Of a stretch of 64,000 nucleotides of DNA, positions 21,761-33,117 are shown piece by piece. The DNA is taken from NCBI GenBank assembly GCA_033439265.1, contig JAVTVX010000031.1:5503501-5567500 (forward strand). Reading direction: 5' to 3'. Below the pieces are notes generated by a model. That model had not been told where the DNA came from. It saw nothing but the letters and a program-made list of their open reading frames with translations, and ran no database searches. The position numbers and the translations under genes were made by a program. Origin of the DNA: Dillenia suffruticosa (lineage: Eukaryota > Streptophyta > Magnoliopsida > Dilleniales > Dilleniaceae). The first letter of the stretch is position 1. Each line of letters starts with the position of its first letter.

Positions 21761-24689
21761 TTTTATTTAATTATATTGGTGTTTGATTTTGGGGTTTTTA
21801 AAATTTTATTTTTGGTATATTCTTAAGTTGCCAGATTCGCGATCGAAATAAACCCCATTTGCACGAAATCCGCGTTCTAGCAAAAAATGAATACGAAATA
21901 TATGTATATGTGTAAAAAAAATAATAATAATAATAATAAAAATGGAGACGCAGTGTTTTGGGGCAAAACGCTGCGTCCCCAAATTTGATTTGGGGATTAG
22001 GGTTAGAAACCCTAATCCCTCTCTCTCCCTCTCTCTCTCTCTCTCTCTTCCCGACTCTTCGTTTCTCTCCCCCACCGTGGCGCCACTCCTCCTTCACCGC
22101 AAGCTCCGCCGCCAACAGGCCACCACCATCATCATCTTCTTCTTCTTCTTTTTCTTCTTTCCCTCTCGGTTTCTCTCTCACAGTTTCTCTCCCACTCGCA
22201 ATCTCTCGCGATCGCTCTCCCTTCTCGATCGCACACCGCCACGAGCTCCACCACCAGCGCAACACCACGCGATCTTCCCCGTACTCCGAATGCCACCGCG
22301 TCTGACTACTGCTGCCTCCTGCAAACGTGCGCCTTTTCACGTGATCTAGCCACACCGCATGACCACTGTCTCCTCCCGTGAGCGCAACCCAGCGCTTGCA
22401 AGCGATCGAGCCACAGCGCGTCCTTCCACCAGCGTACTACAACGCAAGCGCGAGCGCGTGATCGAGTGAGCACGCCACAGCTCGACCACGCCACAGCGCG
22501 CCTCCGTACGAGCGCTCGCCTGTGCTGGAGCACTGGCTAACGCGCGCCACCCCACGAGTGCTCATGGCCCACAAGCTACTGCGGCCCACGAGCCACTGTC
22601 GGCCTGCGGGCCCATCAGCCGTAGGCCCGCCAGCCCACAAGCCCATCAGCTTGCAAGCCTATCGGCCCGCTAACCTACTGGCCCGCAGGCCCGCAGACCC
22701 ACAAGCCCGCTAGCCGAAGCCCACGGCCCGTGACGGCCCCCAAACCTCGGCGCAGGTAACTGATTTAGGGTTTTGCTTCTGATTTAAGTATTTGAACATA
22801 ACTAATAAACCCTATCTTGATAAATAGCTTTTCAGATCTTGGAGTGATCGAGGAGACATTAGGACAATGGTCTACGATCCGAGAAAACCTTAGGTGAGGT
22901 ATTTTGGACCTATTCGAGTTATTTATTGAATTCAGGATAAAAATTTAGGATAAGAAGTGTTGTATAGCATGAAAAGAGCCGAAATTGGAGATTTGAGTTT
23001 ATAAATTTTCAAAGAATTTCTACTTGTATAAGACAAACGATTTTAAGTAGAAATTGATAATTCATTGCTTTAGGATAACGTATTCAGGTTCAAAGAGGGA
23101 AGTTGAATTCGGATTGGTTTGGAATTGGGAGTGCACACCCTCCCTGAACAGTGAGTCGGACTTTGATAACTACTATTGATTAACAAATCATGTTTTACCG
23201 ATTTTCAAACGACATGATTTTTATACGTGTGAAAACTAAATTTTTGGATTTTTGATAAACATATTTTTGTGATCATTGGAGTGTCCCAACTGTTGATTTT
23301 ATTGATTTGCATCCATGAGTTTGATAACAGGATACTGTGCCATTCGTTTTGACATATTGACTTGTTTTAATGCTTTCATTGTATTGGCACATAGTTTTGA
23401 ACGGATTTACATGTACTATTTGGACTGTACATCCGCCAATGTTATGATACGATATATGGGACTATATGTCCGGCTGACGTGATAATGTGATGCATGGGGC
23501 TACGTGTCAGGCCAACTTGGAGATATGGTGATATGGTGATATGTTTCCTATAGCATTCCGTAGCTATGAAGTACATTTGGTAGAGGCACCCCTTATGCCC
23601 AGATACACTTCGGCTGGAGGTATCCGCCAAATGTCATGTGTATGGGTGTCCCAGGTTGACCCTCGGGTGGACGTGAGTTTACTTCTATCTAGCACTGGGC
23701 GGGACACCATACATGGCCGACTATACATATATATATTATTATTATTATTTACAGGCAAGTTGGAGTAGCCTGTGACCAACATGGGGGTAGAAAGCCATTA
23801 TTTGATATTTGCATAGTGAAAACCCCTAATGCGCCTGTTCTTGGCCGAGATAGACCATTACTTGGGTTGTTTGTTCGGCCGGCTCTACATATGTAACTTA
23901 ATATATGGATGGATGCATATGTTATTTTCTGATTGTGCCTTGAGATATGTTTTAATCTGAAACGGCACGTTATTTTTGCATACTCGATATTATGTTATAT
24001 GCTTTGACACTCTAAGTTCACCCTCGATATTGATAGCACGATATCAATCCCCTCACTTGCTGAGTATCCTCCCGTAGATACTCACCCCTCACTTTCTTTT
24101 CCATAGGAGTAGTTATGGACTGAGGAAGTATTATTGTGATTGTATTCTTACGACGTGGACTTGATAGCACCGTTTTTGGGTATGGATGTTACCATATCTT
24201 CTGTTACAATTATTGGAGATTTTAGTTTGATTAATGTATTCATCTATTTAATTTCTGGGATGACTGTATAATTATGGATATTTATTCGAGAAACTCTCAT
24301 ATTGATTAGTTTCACTTGCATTGAGACACCTATATGTATTTAAAATGTTAACTTGGGAATTTATTGTACATGTGTATAAACATTTAGACCCACTCGGTGT
24401 GGCGGCTGCTCATGCTCTAGTTTAGCATGACAGTAAAGGTCTATGGTTAGAAATGCTAGAAATTTCTATAGTCTTGCATTGTCCTGATTGTAGGCTGTGG
24501 TTTGATTAATGGTTATGAGGTCAAGATGGCCCTTTTATTAAATTGGTAAGATGGTTATAAATATTACAGGTTAAATTATATATGGGAAACCTCAGAAATA
24601 TGGGGAGGTTCTGCCCGATTTTCTGTAAAAATGTAGCCGGCATTCAGGGCAATGGGCGACTATTCATAACCCCGGTTTGGGGTATGACA
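21670..24689 (+). repeat. Tekay-1 5' LTR, 3020 bp
   Basis: It starts TGTAACGCCGACACTG and ends GGTATGACA. In order: a (TA)n(GA)n microsatellite 21719-21758, a TATA-like run near 21894-21912, an inverted-repeat cluster 21947-22017, a (CT)n tract 22019-22049, a GC-rich region with repeated GCCCGC/GCCCAC units 22330-22750, and a diverged block related to the 38-bp repeat of Tekay-2 (about 23425-23520). Frames in the CT and GC-rich parts on both strands are chance. Confidence 0.92.
21947..22017. promoter_or_regulatory. Cluster of three short inverted repeats upstream of (CT)n in the 5' LTR
   Basis: Three adjacent dyads: GACGCAG (21947-21953) with CTGCGTC (21971-21977); ccccaaat with atttgggg (about 21977-21995); GATTAGGGT (21995-22003) with ACCCTAATC (22009-22017). 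They sit about 40-110 bp past a TATA-like run, so they would lie at the 5' end of the transcript and could fold as stem-loops. The same arrangement is in the 3' LTR (29851-29920), Tekay-3 (41788-41861) and Tekay-2 (45891-45945 and 51826-51880). Confidence 0.6.
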
Positions 24690-24696
24690 GTTCGGT

Positions 24697-24708
24697 TGGT
24701 ATCAGAGC
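24697..24708 (+). promoter_or_regulatory. Tekay-1 primer-binding site (initiator-Met type)
   Basis: TGGTATCAGAGC starts seven bases after the 5' LTR end. It is the plant initiator tRNA-Met complement. Tekay-2 has the same 7-bp spacing. Confidence 0.9.
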
Positions 24709-24928
24709 ATCAGGTTAGAGAAAGGATAGTAATAAAAGTCTTCTCAAGTACATTTAAAAGTTCTCAATATATTAGAGAGTTTCGTACAGTCATTTAAAGT
24801 CCCATATGTGGTTGTAGACCACTAATTTCATTCATTTTAGGGGTTAGTTACGCAGTAACTAACCCTAATTTTTAAATCATGCCAAATTCTAGAGTTATAT
24901 CTAATGAAAATTCTCTCTTTATAGAATT

Positions 24929-26393
24929 ATGCCGCCTAGACATGGTAGACCAGTGGGACGCGGAGCTAGACTCGCGTTACCCGAGACTCCTCAAGTGCCT
25001 GACCCTTCGATAGGACTTGAGACCCTTGGAGTGCCTAAGGCTGCTTCCTCTTCACGGGTGCCCCTTGCAGCGCCTACTTAGCCGGCTGCTCCGGCCGAGG
25101 TTCCATCACTGTCCCTTGAGGTGTTTAGGCAGGTGTATGAGTGGTACACCTCCCACGAGTTTAGATACGACCCCCACAACCATCGACGGCAGTGCCGACT
25201 CCTACGGTCGTACCACCTCCACCGATACTGATGGCCATTCCAACTCCAACGGCCGTGCCACCTTTAGTTGTACCAGATCGGCCCCCAGTTGATGGTCCTT
25301 CCTCTGTGTCAGGACCTAATGACACTACCTCCTCCACCATGAGGCATATTCACAAACTCACCCAGTTGGTGAATGAGGCGAGGTAGTTAGGCTGCACAGA
25401 GTTTGCGGGAACAGGTGATTCCACAGCAACGAAGCACTGGATCAACCGTACTTGCAAAATTTTGACTGATCTGGGTTTGAGCGAGGACTACCGGCTTCGG
25501 ATAGCAGAGAGACTCTTGGATGGCGACGCCCTCACTTGGTAGGAGGCGATTTGTGACGATGCTACCGAGCCGCTGCGATGGGAGGACTTCTTGCGGGAGT
25601 TCGATCGTAGGTACTTCTCTGAGTTCCAGCAGGACCGCAAGAGAGCAGAGTTTTTATACTTGTGGCAAGGAACCAGGACAGTAACAAAGTATGAGACGGA
25701 GATGAGGAGACTAGCTGCTTTCGTTCCAGACTTGGCGATGCTGAAACAGCTACGGTTCAAGTTTGAGGATGGCCTCAACTTGAACATTAGGAGATATTTG
25801 ACAGTGACTCCTAGTCTCTCCTTTGTGGAGATCGTGGACTCAATACTTAGGGAGGAGGAGATCGTCCGTTCTAAGGGTAGATAGCGGGAGTACATAGAGC
25901 AAAAAAAGAAGAGATCTGGGATTTTTCGAGCCAGGGCTCGAAGAAGGCAGGACTTCAGGATATCAGGGGGGCTCTTTTCAGCCGAGACATGCACATACTG
26001 GGCAGGAATCGCGACCTCAGGGGTTTAGAGCACCGCCCCTAGTGCTACTACTCAGACTTCAGATCAGCGACACCCCTTTTTGTCGTCGATGTGGTAGACA
26101 CCACCATTTTGGAGAGTGTAGGGTGCCTGTTACATGCTTCCGGTGTGGGAAGCCAAGGCACATCAGGAGCACCTGCCCCGAGTTGGGATTTCGAGGTCAG
26201 ATAACTTTAGGACACTCGAGTGTTCTCCGAGGAGGATAGCAGGGAGCACTTGTACACTCGAGTCACACCGCTCTATGGATAGCAGTCGGGAGCAACACGG
26301 TGCCAGGATCATTCCGACAGCAGCAGAGGATACAGGCCTATGTATACTCAATGACGCAGGAGGACGCTCAGGCGAGTCCTGATGTGATTATTG
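24929..26393 (+). pseudogene. gag: Tekay-1 gag, broken
   Basis: The ATG at 24929 begins MPPRHGRPVGRGAR, the usual basic start of chromovirus gag. An in-frame TAG (apparently from CAG) and a shift occur within the first 100 codons. The capsid-like region at about 25320-25884 includes MRHIHKLTQLV, LRWEDFLREFDRRYFSEFQQDRKRAEF and KFEDGLNLNIRRYL. The zinc knuckle at about 26135-26176 is intact in sequence (CFRCGKPRHIRSTC), preceded by a second Cys/His-rich stretch CRRCGRHHHFGEC. The end reads YSMTQEDAQASPDVII and stops at the inferred splice donor. If unspliced, the frame would end at TAG 26420-26422. Confidence 0.9.
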
Positions 26394-26597
26394 GTGCTCC
26401 TCCCACTGATCCCCATGTTTAGAGATATTTTTTTTATATATCTTCTTTTGAACACTATCACTAGTTAAAGCCTTAGAGACTTAACTATGTTGGTTTGTAC
26501 ATACATTTTGATATATATAAATGTGTGTGTGTGTGTGTGTGTGAGCATATATTTTCTTTCATATTTATCAACAGATCTTTTTATTTTCTCACAATAG
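26394..26597 (+). other. Putative GT-AG intron between gag and protease in Tekay-1 (204 bp)
   Basis: The segment starts GTGCTCC and ends TTTTCTCACAATAG after a pyrimidine-rich run. It is AT-rich, contains stops in the gag frame and a (TG)n tract at 26522-26542. Removing it joins PDVII with G-VMNIWEVDARILIDTG through a single glycine codon split after its first base (26393 plus 26598-26599). That restores the continuous gag-protease order seen in Tekay-A. A homologous 209-bp segment sits at the same codon in Tekay-2. Splicing is inferred; no transcript evidence is available. Confidence 0.65.
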
Positions 26598-27054
26598 GAG
26601 TTATGAACATATGGGAAGTCGACGCTCGTATCCTCATTGACACCGGGTCGAACTATTCGTATGTGAAAGCATCTTTTGCACACAGGTTAGGTAAGCCTTT
26701 GTCGCCACTTGATGAGGAGATATTGGTCATCACTCCTCTCGATGAACAGATACTTAGAGATTCCGTTTACAAAAGGAGCAAGGTCACGATCAGAGATGCA
26801 GTACTTAAGGCAGACCTGATTCCACTTGAGATGACGGATTTCGATGCCATCCTAGGGATGGATTGGCTAAGCATGCATAGAGTCTCAGTAGATTGCTTCA
26901 CCAAAAAAGTGGAGTTTCGGAGACCCGAGGGGCCGTTGTTTAGGTTCCCAGGTGAGAGGCGAGTGTTAACTTGCTGTGTTGTATCGGTGATGAAGGCTAG
27001 GAGATTGATACGCTGAGAGTGCACGGCATACCTGGCTCATGTTATTGATACATA
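26598..27054 (+). pseudogene. Tekay-1 aspartic protease
   Basis: The frame from the inferred acceptor reads GVMNIWEVDARILIDTGSNYSYV, with the catalytic DTGS intact, and FDAILGMDWL downstream. It runs cleanly to a stop at about 27014-27016, then a shift leads into RT. The protease would process Gag-Pol in the particle. It is the best-preserved domain of the element. Confidence 0.87.
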
Positions 27055-28060
27055 GTGGAAGGGCCGAGGCTTGAGGAGGTCCTAGTAGTGCAGGAGTTCC
27101 TAGATATATTTCCTGAGAAGCTACCCGGACTATCCCCAGTTTGGGAGTTTGATTTTGAGATTGATCTAGCTCCAGGGACTACTTCCATATCTATTCCGCC
27201 ATACAGAATGGCGCCAGTTGAGCTTAGAGAGCTCAAGGTCCAGTAGCGGGAGTTGCTGGACAAGGGTTTTATCCGTCCGAGCACTTCGCCTTGGGGTGCT
27301 CCGGTGTCATTCGTGAAAAAGAATGACGGGACTCTATGATTGTGTATGAACTCTAAGGAGCTAAACAAGGTTTCCATCAAGAATCGATACCCTCTGCCGC
27401 GTATTGACGATTTATTTGATCAGTTCCAGGGTGTGCAGGTTTTCTCAAAGATCGATCTTCGATCTGGATATCATCAATTGCGAATTAGGGCTGAGGATGT
27501 GCCCAAGACCGCATTCTGCACTCGATATGGACACTACGAGTTTATGGTCATGCCGTTTGGGCTGACCAATGCACCACTAGTCTTTAAGGACCCGATGAAT
27601 CGAGTTTTCCATGATTATTTAGATCGGTTTGTCATTGTGTTCATCGACGATATCCTTGTATATTCATAGAGCAATAAGGAGCATGCGCAGCACCATAGGG
27701 TGGTGTTGCAGATTCTCCACGAATGGCAGTTGTATGCCAAATCCACCAAGTGTGAATTTTGGCTTAGACAGATTGGATTTCTTGGCCATATTATTTCTAC
27801 GAAGGGTATTTATGTTGACCCACAGAAGGTGGAGGCCATATTAAGATGGGAGCAGCCACAAACAGTGACCGAAGTGCGGAGTTTCCTTGGTCTTGCGGGG
27901 TATTATCGGTGGTTTGTAAAAGGATTCTCCCGGATCGCTGCTCCACTTTCTAGACTGACGCGAAAGGATGTTAAGTTCATTTGGGACAATCGTTGTGAAG
28001 TGAGCTTTCAGGAGCTCAAACAACAACTGATGTCGGCACCGGTTTAGCTCTCCCTACTAA
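27055..28060 (+). pseudogene. Tekay-1 reverse transcriptase
   Basis: RT landmarks are in order: ELPGLSPVWEF-like pre-[90 protein letters not shown], and the catalytic FIDDILVYS near 27640-27668. Then come GFLGHII, the tether [23 protein letters not shown] and [13 protein letters not shown]. Three in-frame stops (after LKVQ, in the LCMN segment and after LVYS) break it. The catalytic Asp pair is intact. Confidence 0.9.
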
Positions 28061-28403
28061 CAGCCGAGAATATGTTGTGTATAGTGATGCCAACAGGCAG
28101 GGATTGAGCTGTGTTTTGAGGCAGGATGGTCGGGTGATTGCTTATGCTTCACGACAGTTGAAAAAGCATGAGTTGAATTATCCGACGCATGATTTGAAAT
28201 TAGCAGCCATAGTCTTTGCATTAAAGATATGGCGGGATTATCTTTATGGAGTGATTTGCAGAGTTTTCACTAACCATCAAAGTCTGAAGTATTTATTCAC
28301 TCAAAGGGAGCTGAACTTAAGACAGAGACGATGGTTACAGTTGCTAAAAGATTTTGATTTGATTATAGATTATCATCCGGGCAAGGCGAATGTTGTGGCA
28401 TGA
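28061..28403 (+). pseudogene. Tekay-1 RNase H
   Basis: [80 protein letters not shown] and [11 protein letters not shown] follow the RT after a one-base shift. The frame is open until the stop at 28401-28403. RNase H removes the RNA strand after reverse transcription. The normal continuation into the integrase HHCC region is missing. Confidence 0.87.
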
Positions 28404-29340
28404 TACTTAGTGTGCCAGCAGGTGAAGGCAGAGCTTCAGTGTCCAGTGGTTACGTTGCAGTCTCTTCCTATTCCTGAGTGGAAATGGGAGTATATTACTA
28501 TTAACTTTATGATGGAGTTGCCACGGACTTCTACACTGCATGATGCGATTTGGGTGATTATCGATCGACTCACCAATCTGCACATTTTATCCCTACCCGC
28601 GGTGATTATTCCTTGTAGGCATTGGCACGTCTCTATATTGATACCATAGTTCGGCTTCACGAGGTGCCTGTATCGATTGTTTCAAATAAGAATCCCAGAT
28701 TCATGTCTAGGTTTTGGCCCAGCTTGTAGGAGGCATTGGGCACTAGACTAAACTTTAGTACGACGTATCATTCTCAGACGGACGGCCAGTCAGAGAGGAC
28801 GATTCAGACACTTGAGGATATGCTTCGGGTATGTGTCATTGATTTTGATACCTTCCATTGGTTGAGTTTGCATACAATAACAGCTACCAGGTGAGTATCG
28901 GAATGCCTCCATACGAGGCATTGTATGGGAGGCGATGCCGCACACCTCTATGTTGGGATGAGGTTGGTGAGAGGCGCATCAGCAGGATAGAGCTTGTTGA
29001 GGAGACGAAAGAGAAGGTGAGGATCATCCGCGAGAAGATGAAAGCTGCCTAGGATCGGCAGAAGATAAATACGGATCGGAGGAGGAGACCTCTTGAGTTC
29101 GAGGTTGAAGACATGGTATTTTTGCAGATCTTGCCCTAGAAATGGGTGATTCGGTTTAGGCAGCGGGACAAATTGAACCCTAGGTATGTTGGGCCCTTCC
29201 ATATTCTTGAGAGGATCGAAAGTGTAGCATATAGATTGGAGCTGCCAGAGGAGTTGTCGTGTATCCACAATGTATTCCATGTCTCCGTACTTAGGAAGTA
29301 TATGTCAGATCCCTCACATGTGTTAAAGCCTCCACCAGTT
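28404..29340 (+). pseudogene. Tekay-1 integrase, catalytic Asp residues lost
   Basis: The sequence jumps from the end of RNase H to CQQVKAELQCP, so most of the HHCC zinc-binding region is deleted. The core reads WEYITINFMMELPRTS, where the first catalytic Asp is Asn. The second catalytic Asp motif reads VSNKNPRF instead of VSDRDPRF. The Glu-containing motif [14 protein letters not shown] is present. The C-terminal region ([69 protein letters not shown]) is well preserved with a few stops. It would insert the DNA copy into the chromosome; this copy cannot. Confidence 0.88.
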
Positions 29341-29525
29341 GAGTTACGGGAGGATTTGAGTTTACCTATACAGCCCTTGGTCATCCCTGATAAACAGATC
29401 AGGAGACTGCGAAGCAAGGAAGTCCCGTTAGTTCGTGTTTTGTGGTGAAGCGACAGGTCGAGGAGGAGACTTTGGAGCCAGAGCATACTATGAGGGGACA
29501 ATACCCCCATTTATTCTCTGAGTAG
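29341..29525 (+). pseudogene. Tekay-1 chromodomain
   Basis: The integrase tail continues LPIQPLVIPDKQIRRLRSKE, PLVRVLW, then a TGA and a one-base shift. In the next frame QVEEETLEPEHTMRGQYPHLF ends at TAG 29523-29525. The order (PLVRVLW ... WEP-like ... YPHLF) is that of the chromodomain of Tekay/Del chromoviruses and supports the clade assignment. It would guide integration by reading chromatin marks. Confidence 0.82.
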
Positions 29526-29575
29526 TTTTCTATCCTCGTATAGCTTCCTTTTCGTTTCGCGGATGAAACTTGTTT

Positions 29576-29591
29576 TTAAGGGGTTAGAAAA
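29576..29591 (+). promoter_or_regulatory. Tekay-1 polypurine tract
   Basis: taaggggttagaaaa directly precedes the 3' LTR TGTAACGCC. The same tract, more G-rich, precedes the Tekay-2 3' LTR on the minus strand (46000-46025). It primes plus-strand DNA synthesis. Confidence 0.8.
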
Positions 29592-29635
29592 TGTAACGCC
29601 GACACTGCGGTATCCGTACTAATGTACTGGTCTCA

Positions 29636-29678
<43 letters not shown>

Positions 29679-29816
29679 TTTATTTAATTATATTGGTGTT
29701 TGATTTTGGGGTTTTTTAAATTTTATTTTTGGTATATTATTAAGTTACCGGGTTCACACGAAATCTGAGTTCTAGCGAAAAATGAATACGAAATATATGT
29801 ATATATGTAAAAAACA

Positions 29817-29847
<31 letters not shown>

Positions 29848-29931
29848 GGAGACGCAATGTTTGGAGCAAAACGTTGCGTCCCCAAATTTGATTTGGGGAT
29901 TAGGGTTGGAAACCCTAATCCCTCTCTCTCC

Positions 29932-29983
<52 letters not shown>

Positions 29984-32900
29984 GACTCTTCGTTTCTCTC
30001 CCCAACCATGGCGCTACTCCTCCTTCGCCGCGAGCTCCGTCGCCAATAAGCCACCACCATCATCTTCATCTTCTTATTCTTCGTCTTCTTTCCCTCTTGG
30101 TTTCTCTCTCACAGTTTCTCTCCCTCTCGCGATCGCTCTCCCTTCCCGATCACAAACCGCCGCAAGCTCCATCACTAGCGCGCCACCACTCAATCTTCCC
30201 CACACACTGCATGCCACCACGCACGACTGTCGTTGCCTCCCGCAAGCGTGCGCCTTTCCACGCGATCGAGCTACAGTGAATGACGACCGTCTCCTCCCGC
30301 GAGCCTCCGCGAGTGCAACCCAGCACTTGTAAGCGATCGAGCCACAGCGCGCTACAGCGCAAGCATGAGCGCGCAATCGAGAGAGCATGCTACAGCTCTA
30401 ATACGCCATAGCGTGCCTGCGTACGAGAGCCCACCTGCGCACGAGAGCGCACCTGCGCTTGAGCACGTACTAGCGTACGCCACCCCACGAGTACTCGCGG
30501 CCTGCAAGCCACTGCAGCCCACGAGCCACTGCCGGCCCCCAGGCCCGCCAGCCCGCGGGCCCATTAGCTCACAGGCCTGCTAGCCCATTAGCCCACTAGT
30601 CTGCAGACCCGCGAGCCGAAGCCCATAGCCCGTGATGACCAGAGAATCTCTGCAAAGGTAATTGACTTAGGGTTTTGCTTCCGATTCAACTGTTTGAACC
30701 TAACTAATAAACCCTGTCTTGATAGATAGCATTTCAGATCTTGGAGTGATCGGGAGACATTCGGACAAAGGTCTGTGATTTGAGAAAACCCTAGGTGAGG
30801 GATTTTGGTCCCATTCGAGTTATTTATCGAATTCAGGGTAAAAATTTAGGATAAGAAATATTGTATACGCATGAAAAGAGGCGGAATTGGAGATTTGAGT
30901 TTAGAAATTTTCAAAGAATTTCTACTTGTATAAGACAAACGATTTTAAGTGGAAATTGATAATTCATTGCTTTAGGATAACGTATTCGGGTTCAAAGAGG
31001 GAAGTTGAATTCGGATTGGTTTGGAATTGGGAGTGCACACCCTCCCTGAACGGTGAGTGGAATTTTGACATCTACTATTGATTGACAAATAATGTTTTAC
31101 CGATTTTTAAACGACGTGATTTTTATACGTGTAAAAACTAAATTTTTGGATTTTTGATAGACATATTTTTGTGAGCATTGGAGTGTCCCAACTGTTGATT
31201 TTATTGATTTGCATCCATGAATTTGATAATCGGATACTATGCCATTCTTTTTGACATATTGACATGTTTTAATGCTTGCATTGTATTGGCACATAGTTTT
31301 GAACGGATTTACATGTACTATTTGGGCTGTACGTTCGGCCAACGTTATGATATAATGCATGGGGCTGTATGCCCGGCCGACATGATGATATGATGCACGG
31401 GCTACGTGCTTGGCCGACTTGGTGATATGGTGATATGCTTCCTATAGCATTCCGTAGTTACGAATGACATTTGGTAGAGGCACCCTTTATACCCGGATAC
31501 GCTTCGGCCGGAGGTATCTGCCAAACTGTCATGTATATGGGTGTCCCAAGTTGACCCTCATTGGGGAGGTCGTGAGTTTACCTCTGTCTAGCACTAAGCG
31601 GGACACCAAACAATATATATATATATTATTATTATTTACAAGTTAGTTGGATTAGCCTATATTCAACATTGGGATAGAGAGCCATTATTTGATAGACATA
31701 TTTTTGTGAGCATTGGAGTGTCCCAACTGTTGATTTTATTGATTTGCATCCATGAATTTGATAATCGGATACTATGCCATTCTTTTTGACATATTGACAT
31801 GTTTTAATGCTTGCATTGTATTGGCACATAGTTTTGAACGGATTTACATGTACTATTTGGGCTGTACGTTTGGCCAACGTTATGATATAATGCATGGGGC
31901 TGTATGCCCGGCCGACATGATGATATGATGCACGGGCTACGTGCTTGGCCGACTTGGTGATATGGTGATATGCTTCCTATAGCATTCCGTAGTTACGAAT
32001 GACATTTGGTAGAGGCACCCTTTATACCCGGATACGCTTCGGCCGGAGGTATCTGCCAAACTGTCATGTATATGGGTGTCCCAAGTTGACCCTCATTGGG
32101 GAGGTCGTGAGTTTACCTCTGTCTAGCACTAAGCGGGACACCAAACAATATATATATATATTATTATTATTTACAAGTTAGTTGGATTAGCCTATATTCA
32201 ACATTGGGATAGAGAGCCATTATTTGATATTTGCATAGTAAAAACCCCCAATGCGCCCATCCTTGGTTGAGGTAGACTATTGTTGGGGTTGTTTGTTCGG
32301 TCGGCTCTACATATATAACTTGATATATGGATGGATGCATATGTTATTTTCTGATTGTTTCTTGAGATATGTTTTACTCTGAAATATACGTTATTTTTGT
32401 ACATACGATATTATGTTACATATTTTGACACTCCAAGTTCACCATCGATATTGATAGCATGATATCAATCCCCTCACTTGCTGAGTATCCTCTCATAGAT
32501 ACTCACCCCTCACTTTTTTTCCCACAGGATTAGTCGTGGACTGAAAAAGTACTATTGTGATTCTATTCTTACGACGTGGACTTGATAGTACCGGGCTTGG
32601 ATATGGATGTTACCATATCTTCCGCTACGATTATTGGAGATTTTAGTTTGATTAATGTATTCATTTATTTAATTTCTGGGATAATTGTATAATTATAGAT
32701 ATTTATTCGAGAAACTCTCATATTGACTAGGTTTACTTACATTGAGGCACCTATATGTATTTAAAATGTTAACTTGGGAATTTATTATACATGTGTATAA
32801 ACATTTAGGCCCACTCGGTGTGACAGCTGCTCATACTCTAGTTTAGCATGACAGTAGAGGTCTGTGGCTAGAACTGCTAGAAATTTCTATAGCCTTGCGT

Positions 32901-33112
32901 TGTTCTGGTTGTCGGCTGTGGTTTGGTTAATGGTTGTGAAGTCGGAATGGCCCTTTTATTAAATTGATAGGATTGTTGTGAAATATTACAGATTAAATTG
33001 TACATGAGAGACCTCTGAAATATGGGGAGTTTCTGTCTGATTTTCTGTAAAAAATATAGCCGGCATTCAGGGCAACGGGTGGCTGTTCATGACCCCGATT
33101 CGGGGCGTGACA
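29592..33112 (+). repeat. Tekay-1 3' LTR, 3521 bp, with an internal tandem duplication
   Basis: It starts TGTAACGCCGACACTG and ends GGGGCGTGACA. It parallels the 5' LTR: a (TA)n run 29639-29672, the inverted-repeat cluster 29851-29920, a (CT)n tract 29922-29980, and the GC-rich part 30290-30640. It is 501 bp longer than the 5' LTR, explained by the 535-bp duplication at 31156-32225 less small deletions. Frames in the CT and GC parts are chance. Confidence 0.92.
31156..32225 (+). repeat. 535-bp tandem duplication in the Tekay-1 3' LTR
   Basis: Two head-to-tail copies, 31156-31690 and 31691-32225, are nearly identical by eye; I noted one difference (gtacgttcggcc against gtacgtttggcc). The junction shares the short motif tttgata with both edges. 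The 5' LTR has one copy, so the duplication arose after insertion and is much younger than the LTR divergence. It explains the duplicated open frames at 31464-31646 and 31999-32181. Confidence 0.93.
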
Positions 33113-33117
33113 TGCCG
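33113..33117. repeat. Tekay-1 target duplication, right copy
   Basis: tgccg follows the 3' LTR CA terminus; it matches tgtcg at 21665-21669 at 4 of 5 positions. Confidence 0.8.

Larger units (their letters stand above)
21670..33112 (+). mobile_element. Tekay-1: complete but decayed Tekay/Del-type chromovirus, 11.4 kb
   Basis: Full structure is present: 5' LTR 21670-24689, primer site 24697, gag, putative intron, protease, RT, RNase H, integrase, chromodomain, polypurine tract, 3' LTR 29592-33112, and matching flanks. Many stops, several frameshifts, a deletion at the RNase H-integrase junction and loss of two catalytic Asp in integrase make it inactive. LTR to LTR divergence by eye is about 7-10 percent over short stretches, so the insertion is not recent. 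It landed in repeat copy B. Confidence 0.93.

Noticed and set aside
21798..22355. 185-codon minus-strand frame and its shadows in the Tekay-1 5' LTR
   Set aside because: Low-complexity Arg/Glu and Ser/Leu protein from (CT)n and GC-rich LTR sequence; the 3' LTR has similar shadow frames.
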